Shown: piece by piece, positions 17,672 through 26,727 of the stretch | How positions within the stretch are numbered: the stretch's first letter is position 1 | Layout of the letters: every line of letters starts with the position of its first letter | DNA from: Bradyrhizobium rifense | GTDB taxonomy: Bacteria; Pseudomonadota; Alphaproteobacteria; Rhizobiales; Xanthobacteraceae | DNA length: 64,000 nucleotides | Reading direction: 5' to 3' | Assembly (NCBI RefSeq): GCF_008123425.1 | Contig: NZ_VSSS01000032.1 | Coordinates: forward strand, 215,049-279,048 | Translations under genes and position numbers: made by a program | Notes under the pieces: generated by a model | Database searches by the model: none | What the model saw: only the letters and a program-made list of their open reading frames with translations | What the model was told of the DNA's origin: nothing

Positions 17672-18832
17672 CTACGGTCGCAGATTGTTCGAGAAATCGG
17701 ACTGCAGCTTTGCCTCGCCGGCCTCGCTTTCGCCCCATTGCAGGACGTCGGCATAGACCTGGCTCAGGTTGCGATGGGTCTGCTCGATGTCGTAGAGGCG
17801 GGTGAAACGCTCATACCCGGCCCGGCCGACCGCAGGCAGATCGAGTGTGGTTGCGCGCTTGAATCCTTCAACCAGCTTTTCGGGCGAGGCTTCGTCGCAC
17901 AACACGCCCGTGGTGCCGTCTTCGACGATTTCCGGCAAGGCGCCGATGCGGAATGCGATGATCGGCTTGGCCGCCCGCATCGCCTCGATGGCGACGAGGC
18001 CGAATGCCTCCCAGCGCGACGGAATCGCCACCATGTCGGCCTGATCCAGTTCGGCCTCGATCTGGTTGCGGTCCATCCAGCCCAGCAGCGAGACGTTGGA
18101 GGGCAGGTCGCTTCTCCGGAATTTGCTGACGACAGAGGCGCCGATGAGGCGCACATCCAGCGCGTCTCCGAGCGTGCGGGCCGCCTCGATCAGGAGGTCA
18201 TATCCCTTCTGGCGGTCGAGGCGTCCGATAAAAAGGACCTTGATCTTCGCTGACTGCCATGGCGCTGCGCCGCGCGTGTCGAGCGCGGGGCGCTGCTTGG
18301 AAATCCCGTTATGCACAAGGACGAGGCGTTTTGCCGCGATTCCGACCCGCCTGGCGTCGACCTGCTCGCTGTGCGAGATGCAGACGATGCGATGGGTCAG
18401 CTTCGACAGCAGAAGTTCGGTGAACTCGGTGACGGCGCGGCTGAGACGGCCGGTCTCGCGGCCGAAGGCCCATCCGTGCGGGCAATAGACGATGCGCGAG
18501 CGCCGGTAGGTCAGCCACAGCACCGGACGCACCACGAGCCCGGCGAACGACGAATGCAGGTGAATGATGTCCGGCCGCTGCTGCCGGACCGCGCGCATGG
18601 TCGCGGACAGCATGGCAAACAGGCCGACAGCGTTGCGGCCGTCGCGCGGGAACGTGGTGACGGCCTCATCCTCGATGTTGACCAGGTCGTCGCGATGGTC
18701 GGACGGAACGACATAGCTGACGTTGCCGCGTCCGAAGCTCGCGCTCTGATGCGGATGAAGCTCGTTGAGATAGGTTGCGATGCCGCCTCTCACCGTTTCG
18801 GCGACATGCAGAACCTTCAGGCCGCTGGACAA
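17672..18832 (-). CDS. Glycosyltransferase family 4
   Basis: The start is placed at a TTG (18832) with AAGGAAGG about 7 nt upstream, giving 386 residues starting (M)SSGLKVLHVAETVRGG. The frame stays open for 190 codons upstream, but that part overlaps the next gene in another frame and looks non-native. The N-domain has GGIATYLNELHP and later HLHSSFAGLV. The C-domain has VLFIGRLDRQKGYDLLIEA and EAFGLVAIEAMRAAKPII, the E-x7-E signature of GT4. It forms a pair with the GT4 gene at 18900, 67 bp upstream. The sugar specificity is unknown. Confidence 0.85.
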   Translation of the reverse strand: MSSGLKVLHVAETVRGGIATYLNELHPHQSASFGRGNVSYVVPSDHRDDLVNIEDEAVTTFPRDGRNAVGLFAMLSATMRAVRQQRPDIIHLHSSFAGLVVRPVLWLTYRRSRIVYCPHGWAFGRETGRLSRAVTEFTELLLSKLTHRIVCISHSEQVDARRVGIAAKRLVLVHNGISKQRPALDTRGAAPWQSAKIKVLFIGRLDRQKGYDLLIEAARTLGDALDVRLIGASVVSKFRRSDLPSNVSLLGWMDRNQIEAELDQADMVAIPSRWEAFGLVAIEAMRAAKPIIAFRIGALPEIVEDGTTGVLCDEASPEKLVEGFKRATTLDLPAVGRAGYERFTRLYDIEQTHRNLSQVYADVLQWGESEAGEAKLQSDFSNNLRP

Positions 18833-18899
18833 CGGTCGATCCTTCCTTGTCTTGCAGAGACCACGTCTAGCGTCTCCAAGCAGCAATATTTGGGCCGCC

Positions 18900-20015
18900 T
18901 CATCGTACCGCTCCGCCGGATGCGGCCTGCGGAGCCGATTTGGCCAGCACATCGAGCATGGCGGCGGCCGATTTGGTCCACGAATATGTCGCGAGCCGCT
19001 CCCGCTGCTTCTCCTGTTCCGCCGGCGAAATCCTGCCGAGATCGATTCTTTCGTGCATTCGCGCCGACAGCTCGCCGGGGTTGAGTGGGTCGAAGTAGAC
19101 GGCGGCGTCGGCGCAGGTCTCGCGAACGGCTTCCGCGGAACTCGCAATGACCGGGCAGGCGAAGTACATCGCCTCCAGGGGTGGGATGCCGAAACCCTCG
19201 TAGAGACTCGGAAACACGAAAGCTGCAGCCCGGGCGAAAAGTGCGGCGACTTCCTCGTCCTTGAGACGGCCGGCGATGACGATTCCGGCTTTCGACTCGG
19301 TCGCGCCGTCGCCAAAGACCTTGCTGTTGTCGCCTCCGACCACGACCAGCGGAACATCCGCGCGGCCGAGCCGCTCGGCCGCACGGATTGCGGTGTCGAC
19401 ATTCTTGTTCTTCGTCATCGAGCCGACAAAGAGGAAGAAGCGGTAAGGTTCGAGGCGCAGGGACTCGATGATCGAGAAATCGGGTTCGACCGACGCGAAG
19501 TGCTCCGCGCTGTTTGGAACGATCGGGATCGATCCGGGATCCAGTGAGAGCACGTCGGCAAGTTCGTTGCGCGAAAACGTCGAAACTGTTGCAATGGTTG
19601 CTGTGCGCGCCAGCAAATGGCCGAGCGATCGATGCAAGGCGAGGTATTGCCAGCTGAAGAAGTCCGGCCGCTTGAACACTTGCGCATCGTGAAGCACGAC
19701 GAGATGGTCGCGATGGAGCACCGGACCGGAATTGGCGAGGCTGACGAGGCGCGTGCCGGCGGCCGCCCGCGCCAGATCGATCTGGTCCCAGGCGTGCCCG
19801 CGCAAAGTTCCAACTTGCTTGACCTTGATGCGGCCAAGACCGGCAAGCGTCTGTGCATCCGGCGGCACCAGAATCTGCCACTCCGCATCCAGGAGTTGCT
19901 GTGCTGCCTTGCCGCTCGTGAGCAGGCGGTCCATCGCTTTGACGATCTCGGCGGCATAGCGTTGCACGCCTGTCAGCGATTGTGTCAGGAACCTGCCGTT
20001 GATGGAGAGTTTCAA
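18900..20015 (-). CDS. Glycosyltransferase family 4 (mannosyltransferase-like)
   Basis: The 371-residue protein begins MKLSINGRFLTQSLTGVQRYAAE, the N-terminus of GT4 enzymes related to WbaZ/MtfB mannosyltransferases. FLFVGSMTKNKNVDTAIRA and SLYEGFGIPPLEAMYFACPVI (E-x7-E) mark the donor-binding domain. It is soluble, with no membrane segment. It is divergent from the UDP-glucuronate epimerase gene, with 263 bp between, so that gap should carry both promoters. Its product probably extends the lipid-linked repeat unit. Confidence 0.87.
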   Translation of the reverse strand: MKLSINGRFLTQSLTGVQRYAAEIVKAMDRLLTSGKAAQQLLDAEWQILVPPDAQTLAGLGRIKVKQVGTLRGHAWDQIDLARAAAGTRLVSLANSGPVLHRDHLVVLHDAQVFKRPDFFSWQYLALHRSLGHLLARTATIATVSTFSRNELADVLSLDPGSIPIVPNSAEHFASVEPDFSIIESLRLEPYRFFLFVGSMTKNKNVDTAIRAAERLGRADVPLVVVGGDNSKVFGDGATESKAGIVIAGRLKDEEVAALFARAAAFVFPSLYEGFGIPPLEAMYFACPVIASSAEAVRETCADAAVYFDPLNPGELSARMHERIDLGRISPAEQEKQRERLATYSWTKSAAAMLDVLAKSAPQAASGGAVR

Positions 20016-20278
20016 AGCCGATCTTTTTCTTTGCGCGTGTCTTGCGCGAACAATGCCTCAAGACTGGGCATCCGCGCGGAATGGACGGTCGATATGATCT
20101 CTAGCACATGCAGCGCTATCGTCCGAGCTTCCTCGCAGGCGGATAGCATGCGTGGATGCATGATGCCATCATGTTTCCTACACATTTCGATGCGCTTACA
20201 TGGACAAGCCTCAATCGATGATGTCGTCATCGTCGAAACCTTGCCTCTCATGTCCTGGTCTGGCATTGCATTCGCGGA

Positions 20279-21307
20279 ATGAACGAGATGACAACTTTGC
20301 GACCAGTGATCGTGACCGGCGCTGCCGGCTTTATCGGAATGCACGTTTGTGAACGGCTGTTGGCGCGTGGCGAACAGGTCGTTGGTATCGATGCGTTCAC
20401 GCCGTATTACGATCCGGCACTGAAGCGCGCGCGCCTCGAAAAGCTCAAGCAGCTTCCGGGCTTCAGCTTCCACGAGATCGACCTTGCCGATTTTGCCGCG
20501 GTGATCCGCGTATTCGATGAAGTCGCGCCCGATCGGGTCGTCCACCTTGCGGCGCAGCCGGGCGTCCGTGCCTCGATCGACGATCCCATCACCAGCATCC
20601 GTGCCAATTGTGACGGCTTTGTCACCGTGCTCGAGGCCGGCCGGCGCCATGGTCTGGCGCATCTCGTCTACGCCTCGTCGAGCTCGGTCTATGGTGCCAA
20701 TCGCACCCTGCCGTATTCGACCGAGCAATCGGTGAACCATCCGGTCAGCCTTTACGCCGCGAGCAAGAAGGCCAACGAGCTGATGGCGCACACTTTTGCG
20801 CATGTTCACAAGTTGCCGGTGACCGGTCTTCGCTTCTTCACCGTCTACGGTCCGTGGGGCCGGCCCGACATGGCTGCCTATCTGTTCACGCGCGCGATCT
20901 TCGCGAATGAGCCGATCAAGATTTTCAATCATGGCGACATGTGGCGCGACTTCACCTATGTCGACGACATCGTCGAGGGCGTGATCCGCACGCTTGATCG
21001 GCCCGCAGCTCCGAATCCCGCGTGGAATGCGGAGCGGCCTGAAAATTCGTCGAGCTATGCGCCGTATCGCGTCTACAACATCGGCAACAACAGATCGGTC
21101 AAGCTGCTCGAGTTCGTCGAGACGCTCGAGAAGATCATCGGCAAGCCTGCGATCCGCAATCTGCTGCCGATGCAGGCCGGCGATGTCCTGGAGACGCGCG
21201 CCGACATTTCCGCGCTCCAGCGCGACGTCGGTTTCGCGCCGTCGACGCCAATCGCGGAAGGTCTCGCGCGTTTCGTCGAATGGTATCGAAAGTACCACGG
21301 CGTGTGA
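20279..21307 (+). CDS. NAD-dependent UDP-glucuronate 4-epimerase-like protein (UDP-galacturonate synthesis)
   Basis: The 342-residue product is an extended SDR. TGAAGFIG near residue 14 is the NAD-binding loop and YAASKK holds the catalytic Tyr/Lys. The motifs DAFTPYYDPALKRARL, RFFTVYGPWGRPDMA and the C-terminal MQAGDVLETRADIS are typical of UDP-glucuronate 4-epimerases (LspL/Cap1J type) rather than GalE. The reaction gives UDP-galacturonate, a common rhizobial exopolysaccharide and LPS precursor. It is followed 160 bp later by UDP-glucose 6-dehydrogenase, which supplies its substrate. ATG at 20279 or 20288 are both possible starts; neither has a strong Shine-Dalgarno sequence. Confidence 0.88.
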   Translation: MNEMTTLRPVIVTGAAGFIGMHVCERLLARGEQVVGIDAFTPYYDPALKRARLEKLKQLPGFSFHEIDLADFAAVIRVFDEVAPDRVVHLAAQPGVRASIDDPITSIRANCDGFVTVLEAGRRHGLAHLVYASSSSVYGANRTLPYSTEQSVNHPVSLYAASKKANELMAHTFAHVHKLPVTGLRFFTVYGPWGRPDMAAYLFTRAIFANEPIKIFNHGDMWRDFTYVDDIVEGVIRTLDRPAAPNPAWNAERPENSSSYAPYRVYNIGNNRSVKLLEFVETLEKIIGKPAIRNLLPMQAGDVLETRADISALQRDVGFAPSTPIAEGLARFVEWYRKYHGV

Positions 21308-21466
21308 TCGCCGAAGCGAACGGCAAGACACAAAAAAATCGGGTGGCGACGGTTAAGGTTTGTTCGGCTCGCGAAGCAGCTTGCCCTAATGTTGGGCGTG
21401 CGGCCGGATAGAGAAATGGTCTAGGGTGTTCGGTGGAACATCCGTCGTCAACGGAAAGAGTTTTTC

Positions 21467-22780
21467 ATGCGAATCGCGATGATCGGCACGGGTTATGTGG
21501 GACTGGTGTCCGGAGCCTGCTTTGCGGATTTCGGTCACGACGTTACCTGTGTCGACAAGGACGAGAAGAAGATCGCTAGCCTTCATCGCGGCGAGATTCC
21601 GATCTACGAGCCGGGCCTCGACGAGCTGGTCGCGACCAACGTCAAGGCCAAGCGCCTCGACTTCACCACCGACCTGTCGAAGCCGGTCGCGGACGCCGAC
21701 GCCGTGTTCATCGCGGTCGGCACACCCTCGCGTCGCGGCGATGGCCATGCCGATCTCTCCTACGTCTACGCTGCGGCGAAAGAGATCGCGCAGTCGTTGT
21801 CCGGCTTCACCGTCGTGGTGACGAAGTCGACGGTTCCTGTCGGCACCGGCGACGAGGTCGAGCGCATCATCCGCGAGGCCAATCCCAAGGCCGACGTGGT
21901 GGTCGCCTCCAATCCGGAGTTCCTGCGCGAGGGCGCTGCGATCCGCGACTTCAAATTCCCCGATCGCGTCGTCGTCGGCACCTCCGACGAGCGCGGCCGC
22001 AAGGTGATGGGCGACATCTATCGCCCGCTGTCGCTGAATCAGGCGCCGCTGATGTTCACGGAACGTCGCACTGCCGAGATGATCAAATACGCCGCCAACG
22101 CGTTCCTCGCGACCAAGATCACCTTCATCAACGAGATCGCCGACCTCTCGGAAAAGGTCGGCGCCAACGTGCAGGAAGTCGCGCGTGGCATCGGTCTGGA
22201 CAACCGCATCGGCACAAAATTCCTGCATGCTGGTCCTGGCTTCGGCGGTTCCTGCTTCCCGAAGGACACCAAGGCGCTGATCAAGATTGCGCAGGATTAC
22301 GACGTGAGCTTGCGCATCGTCGAATCCGTGCTGGCGGTCAACGAGAACCGCAAGCGTGCGATGGCGCGGAAAGTAAGCCAGGCGCTCGGCGGTTCCTTGC
22401 GCGGCAAGACCATTGCCGTGCTTGGCCTCACCTTCAAGCCCGACACCGACGACATGCGCGATGCGCCGTCGATTCCGCTCGTGACCGGCCTGATCGACAT
22501 GGGCGCAAAGGTGAAGGCGTTCGATCCCGTCGGCATGGAGCAGGCCAAAAGCGAGCTGCCGAACATCACTTATTCCGAGGATGCGTATTCTTGCGCAGAA
22601 GGCGCCGATGCAATCGTCATCGTCACCGAATGGGTGCAGTTCCGCGCGCTCGATCTCGACCGGCTGAAGAGCGTCATGGCGCAGCCCGTCGTCGTCGACC
22701 TCCGCAACATCTACCGCCCCGAAGAGATGGCCGAAGCCGGCTTCGTCTATGAGAGCATCGGACGGTCGTCCAAAGCCTAG
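21467..22780 (+). CDS. ugd: UDP-glucose 6-dehydrogenase
   Basis: The 437-residue enzyme starts MRIAMIGTGYVGLVSG, the NAD-binding Rossmann motif of UDP-glucose dehydrogenases. It contains GPGFGGSCFPKD, whose Cys forms the thiohemiacetal intermediate, and the C-terminal TFKPDTDDMRDAPSI nucleotide-sugar segment. It oxidises UDP-glucose twice to UDP-glucuronate in the cytosol. Length and motifs match the family (rhizobial RkpK). With the upstream epimerase it supplies uronic acid donors for the polysaccharide locus. A GGAAAGAG lies 8 nt before the ATG. Confidence 0.95.
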   Translation: MRIAMIGTGYVGLVSGACFADFGHDVTCVDKDEKKIASLHRGEIPIYEPGLDELVATNVKAKRLDFTTDLSKPVADADAVFIAVGTPSRRGDGHADLSYVYAAAKEIAQSLSGFTVVVTKSTVPVGTGDEVERIIREANPKADVVVASNPEFLREGAAIRDFKFPDRVVVGTSDERGRKVMGDIYRPLSLNQAPLMFTERRTAEMIKYAANAFLATKITFINEIADLSEKVGANVQEVARGIGLDNRIGTKFLHAGPGFGGSCFPKDTKALIKIAQDYDVSLRIVESVLAVNENRKRAMARKVSQALGGSLRGKTIAVLGLTFKPDTDDMRDAPSIPLVTGLIDMGAKVKAFDPVGMEQAKSELPNITYSEDAYSCAEGADAIVIVTEWVQFRALDLDRLKSVMAQPVVVDLRNIYRPEEMAEAGFVYESIGRSSKA

Positions 22781-22800
22781 CACGGCTGAGCGTTGCGGCG

Positions 22801-22831
22801 TTTCGCTCGCCTCGTCCCGAGGCGAGCGAAA
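22801..22831. terminator. Strong hairpin after UDP-glucose dehydrogenase gene
   Basis: TTTCGCTCGCCTCG (22801-22814) and its exact complement (22818-22831) form a 14-bp stem with a 3-nt loop, 20 bp after the stop codon. This is a convincing intrinsic-type terminator stem, with only a short weak U tract after it. Confidence 0.55.
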
Positions 22832-22909
22832 TCGTTTCCAATGCGGTATGGTCCGCTCGCATGAGGCCTGCCCTTCGGGCCGTTGGCCTTCGCCGTGATG
22901 GAGATTGCC

Positions 22910-23794
22910 ATGACCGACGACACCCACACGATCCGCAGGGGCGGGCTCACCGCGACCATCAAGGCGCATGGCGCCGAGATGTGCTCGCTCAAGCACAAGG
23001 ACGGTACTGAATTCGTCTGGCAGGCAGGTCCCGCCTGGACCCGCCACGCACCGTTGTTGTTTCCGATCGTCGGGCGTCTCGCGGATGACGAAATGCGGCA
23101 CCGGGGCAAGACCTACCGGATGACCCAGCATGGCTTTGCGCGCGACAGCCGTTTTGCCTGGGTGGAGCGTGGCGAGAGCCGTTGCGCGCTCGTGCTCGAA
23201 GACAACGAGGCGACGCGCGCGCTCTATCCGTTCGCGTTTCGGTTGACGGCGGCCTATGCGCTCGACGAGTCCGGTCTCGATCTCTCGCTCACGGTCGCCA
23301 ACACCGGCAAGGAGACATTGCCGGCGTCGCTCGGAGGCCATCCCGCTTTCAACTGGCCGCTTCAGGCAGGCGTGCCGAAGGAGAGCTACGCGCTGACGTT
23401 CACGAACGAGGAGCCGTCGCCGGTTCGCCGTGTCGAGGGCGGACTCCTGCTCGCAGCAACGGATCCGAGCCCCGTCCGAGGCACTGTGCTTCCCCTGTCG
23501 GAAGCCCTGTTCAGCAACGACGCCGTCATCCTCGATCCCGTCAACAGCCATGCGGTCCGCTATGCCGCCACGGATGGCACCGGGCCCTGGCTCAAAATGT
23601 CATGGCGTGGCTTTCGCGAACTCGGTGTCTGGTCGAAACCGTCAGGCGCGCCGTTCCTTTGCATCGAACCCTGGCGCGGCTATGCCAGCCCCCAAGATTT
23701 CGACGGCGAATTCAGCGACAAGCCGGGCCTCATGCACATCGCGCCCGGGGCAGAGGAACAGTTGTCGTTCCGGGTCGATGTGGGATCGCCCTGA
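22910..23794 (+). CDS. Aldose 1-epimerase family protein (LacX/galactose mutarotase-like)
   Basis: The ATG at 22910 has GGAG 6-7 nt upstream and gives 294 residues; the frame is open 27 nt further. The order ATIKAHGAEMCSLK, HAPLLFPIVGRL, MTQHGFARD, SLGGHPAFNWP and FLCIEPWRGY fits the LacX branch of the galactose mutarotase-like beta-sandwich. The conserved HGFARD and GHPAF histidines and the EPW glutamate are in place. Such enzymes interconvert anomers of sugars or sugar phosphates in the cytosol. It follows the UDP-glucose dehydrogenase gene but is separated by a terminator-like hairpin, so it may be its own unit. Confidence 0.85.
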   Translation: MTDDTHTIRRGGLTATIKAHGAEMCSLKHKDGTEFVWQAGPAWTRHAPLLFPIVGRLADDEMRHRGKTYRMTQHGFARDSRFAWVERGESRCALVLEDNEATRALYPFAFRLTAAYALDESGLDLSLTVANTGKETLPASLGGHPAFNWPLQAGVPKESYALTFTNEEPSPVRRVEGGLLLAATDPSPVRGTVLPLSEALFSNDAVILDPVNSHAVRYAATDGTGPWLKMSWRGFRELGVWSKPSGAPFLCIEPWRGYASPQDFDGEFSDKPGLMHIAPGAEEQLSFRVDVGSP

Positions 23795-24192
23795 GTTGAT
23801 CACACGCTGGCGCTGCGGCTGTTCAGTGCAACGCGTGCGGCGGTGACGGACTCTGCGGGTGCCGGCCAAACCGAAGCGGAAGCCCCTTCTTGACGTGAAC
23901 CAGCGGTTGAATCCGAATTCGGATGAACGGGATTGTTGGTGCTGGCGCCGCCGAAGCCGATCGCGCGAGCCAAGGTCCGCACATCGATGCGCTCAGTGAG
24001 AAGTGTGGGCCAATTCATACTTAATACTTCAATACCGTGACCTATATTGTTTGGGCGACACAAGACGCCTAGTATTCCGGCAGGCAATTTCGGGGGCTCG
24101 AATTAGCCGTGAATGTACGTTCGCAGGGCAGCGCATCGCGCGGCGACCTGAATCTTCAGGTCGGGTCAAACGCACACAGGACATCCAACATC
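23795..24192. other. Intergenic region before orphan response regulator
   Basis: This roughly 400-bp stretch contains an AT-richer segment at 24010-24060 that probably holds the regulator promoter, and one weak minus-strand frame (23800-24018, annotated separately). No repeat or RNA gene is evident. Confidence 0.4.
23800..24018 (-). CDS. Doubtful small protein (72 aa)
   Basis: An ATG at 24018 opens a 72-codon frame beginning MNWPTLLTERIDVRTLARAIGFGG and continuing with a low-complexity Ser/Ala-rich part. There is no good Shine-Dalgarno sequence and no recognised family. It fills an otherwise empty gap and is listed only as a possibility. Confidence 0.2.
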   Translation of the reverse strand: MNWPTLLTERIDVRTLARAIGFGGASTNNPVHPNSDSTAGSRQEGASASVWPAPAESVTAARVALNSRSASV

Positions 24193-24924
24193 GTGGCTGA
24201 TTCCGCACTTCAGGAATTGCGTCCTATTGGGCGCGAGCGATTGATCGTGGTCGAAGACGATCCGGTGACCCGGACGATGCTGGTCGGTTATTTCAGCGAG
24301 AACAATTTCGACGTGGTCGGCGCCGGCACCTGCGTGGAATGTCGCCAGGCGCTGCGCGCGCGCACCGACCTCGTCTTCCTCGACGTGCAGTTGCCCGACG
24401 GCGACGGCTTCGAGCTCGCCAAGGAGATCCAGGCGACCAGCAATGCGGGCATTATCTTCGTGACCCGCCGCGATACCGACGTCGATCGCATCCTCGGTCT
24501 CGAGATCGCCGGCGATCATTACGTCACCAAGCCGATCAATCTGCGCGAGCTGCTGGCGCGTGCGCGCAGCGTGCTGCGGCGGCGCTCGATCGACCGCAAG
24601 GCGGCGCGCAACCACAATTCGATCGCCTTCGGCGACTGGATCATCGACCTGACGCGGCGCGAGCTGCTCGGCAGCGACGGCAAGCCGGTGGCGCTGACGC
24701 GCGCCGAGTTCGATCTGCTCGCCGCGCTCGTCGGTGCGGACGGACGGCCGCTCAGCCGCGACTATCTGATCGAGGTCGTCAGCAACCGCCAGGCCGAGGT
24801 CGACATCCGCACGGTCGATGCGCTGGTGGCGCGGCTGCGCCGCAAGCTCGTCGGCAGCGGCACGCCCGTCATCGCGACCGTCACCGGTGTCGGCTACAAG
24901 CTCGCGCTCAGCGAGCGGCTCTAG
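24193..24924 (+). CDS. Orphan OmpR/PhoB-type response regulator
   Basis: The start is probably the GTG at 24193 (VADSALQELRPIG), with AGGA 11 nt upstream; an ATG at 24109 in frame would add 28 unconserved residues. The product of 243 residues has a receiver domain with VVEDD (acidic pocket), FLDVQLP (phospho-acceptor Asp), and TKP (switch Lys). A winged-helix DNA-binding domain follows, with LTRAEFDLLAAL and VDALVARLRRKL...GVGYKL. The typical switch Thr/Ser lies in VTRRDTD. No histidine kinase gene is adjacent, so its partner must be elsewhere. Targets are unknown. Confidence 0.88.
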   Translation: MADSALQELRPIGRERLIVVEDDPVTRTMLVGYFSENNFDVVGAGTCVECRQALRARTDLVFLDVQLPDGDGFELAKEIQATSNAGIIFVTRRDTDVDRILGLEIAGDHYVTKPINLRELLARARSVLRRRSIDRKAARNHNSIAFGDWIIDLTRRELLGSDGKPVALTRAEFDLLAALVGADGRPLSRDYLIEVVSNRQAEVDIRTVDALVARLRRKLVGSGTPVIATVTGVGYKLALSERL

Positions 24925-25111
24925 CCTCATCAGCTCTGCGCAAGGCGAAGTTCCGCACGCAGCCATACGCATCGGCGTACGGGTTGTTCTCAACTATTCT
25001 TGAAATGTAAGGTAGCTCACACGCCTCGCTCCGCCATCGGATCATCGTTCGCGCCGTCGCTGCTGGTCGCGTCCCGCGTCCAGATCGATCCACCGATGTG
25101 CAGGAGGCAAC

Positions 25112-25351
25112 ATGAGCCACGATACAAGCAGGGAAGAGATCGTCCGCAAGTTCCTGGGGTCGAAGGTGTTCGACTTCAATGCCTTCGGGAAGTTCGTCGC
25201 CGAGAACGGCGCCAGCATTGCGAGTGCCAGCGAAAGCGAGTTCGGCTTCGTCGTCGGCAACCGCTTCATCCGCTACTGCATCCCGCCGGTGCTGGAAGTG
25301 GAGCAGGCGGGCAACCCTGCCGCTATCCGCACCGAGGTCACCGGTCGCTGA
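25112..25351 (+). CDS. Conserved-looking small hypothetical protein (79 aa)
   Basis: The ATG is preceded by a strong GGAGG 6 nt upstream. The 79-residue product starts hydrophilic and helical (SREEIVRKFLGSKVFDFNAFGKFVAENG), then has a hydrophobic strand-like half around GFVVGNRFIRYCIPPVLEVE with one Cys. There is no signal peptide or membrane helix. It lies 83 bp upstream of the 426-residue gene on the same strand, so the two may form an operon. I do not recognise the family. The helical leader-like half followed by a distinct C-terminal half could suit a modified-peptide precursor, but no modifying enzyme is identified nearby. Confidence 0.65.
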   Translation: MSHDTSREEIVRKFLGSKVFDFNAFGKFVAENGASIASASESEFGFVVGNRFIRYCIPPVLEVEQAGNPAAIRTEVTGR

Positions 25352-25434
25352 CACTGCCCTGAGTAGCGCTCCGGCGCGGCCACGATCTCGCTTTGGTCCA
25401 TCAGCTCCCTCCCTCTCCATCTCGTGAGGCGCCT

Positions 25435-26715
25435 ATGCCAAATCCACAGGATCGGACCGCCGCGCCGGGTTGCGACCGCATTGCGGCTACCGCCGCGATC
25501 GCCGCGGAGGCCGGTCAAGATCTCCGACGACGGCTGCACCTCGCCTTGCGCATCGCCGAGCGGACGCTCCAGTTTCTCGGCAAGGACGGGTTCGACGGTG
25601 CAGAGGTTCCGGATGGAAATTTTGCCGCGGAAAAGCCGCTCGCCGAGACTGCGATGCTGCTCTATGTGGCCGCGCGCCACGCGCCCGATGCGGGCACGGA
25701 GGCGCTGCTGCGAGATCTCGTGCCCTATGCGCGTTCGCAACAGATGCGCTGGGACGTCGTACGCTATCCGTCGGTCTGCCTCCAGCTTGCGACGCCACAC
25801 ATCCTGCTGAGTGCGCTCGGCCATCCCGACCCGGACTTCGACGACCTGCTGGCGCGAAGCTGGTCGGCGTCCGCGCGGGCCGGGCACGAAGCGGTGCCGT
25901 ACCGCGAGCTCGAGCTGCTCTGGCTGCATTCGCTGTGGCGCAACGAGGAGCCGGGCCTTGCATGCGAGCAGATCGCGCGCAAGACGGCGCTCGGAAACCC
26001 GATCGATCTGTTGAACGGCACACGCGATGACGCCTACGCGCACACCCATGCCGCGATGTATGCCACTAATTTCGGGGACTGGCAGGTGAGGTTGCCGCGG
26101 CCGCGCGACGAAGTTCTCGACGAGGCGGGGTCCGTGCTCGCCCGCGCGCTCGTCATCGAGGACTATGACCTCGCGGCTGAGGCGCTGATGGCGTGGCCGC
26201 TATTGTCGTCGAGCTGGAGTCCGGGCGCTGCCTTCGGCTTTCGCGTCGTCGCCTCGCTGGAGGACAAGGTTGGATTTCTTCCCGCCGGCCGCTCGGCGTC
26301 GAGCCAGATCCAGCGGCTGAACGGGCACGATAAAACCAGATGTGCGCTCGCGACATCCTATCACACGGCTTACGTCATGGGCATGTTGTGCGCGGTGTCG
26401 CTCAAGGACGGCATGGCGTCGCCCTTCGAGATCGCCGGCGTCACGTACCCGATGGACCTCGTCGAGATGTTGCATGCCCTGATACCGAGGACGGGCGCGC
26501 ATTGGGAGGACGTCTTCCAATTGCTGGACCCGTGCGAGCAGACGGCGCTCGCGCCGTTTCTGCTCGACGTCGCACTGATGCGCTCGAGCCGGAGCGGCGA
26601 CGCCGCACGGATGATGCATCTGCTGCAAACGGCCGTCACCCACGGCATGGCGAACACCACGCTGTGCAGCCAGGCCGCCGAGTATCTCTCGAGACTGGGC
26701 GCGCTGGCGAGGTGA
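25435..26715 (+). CDS. Unrecognised mostly helical cytosolic protein (426 aa)
   Basis: The ATG at 25435 has GAGG 6 nt upstream; an upstream in-frame start at 25393 is less likely. The 426-residue protein is rich in Ala/Leu and predicted helical throughout, without signal peptide or membrane segment. Recognisable blocks are AEKPLAETAMLLYVAARH, TPHILLSALGHPDPDFDDLL, YAHTHAAMYATNFG and CALATSYHTAYVMGMLCA. The paired His residues and repeated helical hairpins suggest an alpha-alpha toroid or HEAT-like fold. It may belong to the DUF6895 group, but this is from memory and unsure. It probably works with the 79-residue protein encoded directly upstream. Confidence 0.6.
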   Translation: MPNPQDRTAAPGCDRIAATAAIAAEAGQDLRRRLHLALRIAERTLQFLGKDGFDGAEVPDGNFAAEKPLAETAMLLYVAARHAPDAGTEALLRDLVPYARSQQMRWDVVRYPSVCLQLATPHILLSALGHPDPDFDDLLARSWSASARAGHEAVPYRELELLWLHSLWRNEEPGLACEQIARKTALGNPIDLLNGTRDDAYAHTHAAMYATNFGDWQVRLPRPRDEVLDEAGSVLARALVIEDYDLAAEALMAWPLLSSSWSPGAAFGFRVVASLEDKVGFLPAGRSASSQIQRLNGHDKTRCALATSYHTAYVMGMLCAVSLKDGMASPFEIAGVTYPMDLVEMLHALIPRTGAHWEDVFQLLDPCEQTALAPFLLDVALMRSSRSGDAARMMHLLQTAVTHGMANTTLCSQAAEYLSRLGALAR

Positions 26716-26727
26716 CCGCGCGCGGGC

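Noticed and set aside
18833..19402. 190-codon N-terminal extension of the GT4 at 17672-18832
   Set aside because: It overlaps the upstream GT4 gene in another frame, is Ser/Arg-rich, and the TTG at 18832 has a good Shine-Dalgarno sequence and begins the family homology.
21386..23551. 721-codon minus-strand frame opposite the UDP-glucose dehydrogenase and aldose-epimerase genes
   Set aside because: It spans two well-supported genes and a terminator hairpin; its product is an Arg/Asp/His-rich antisense string.
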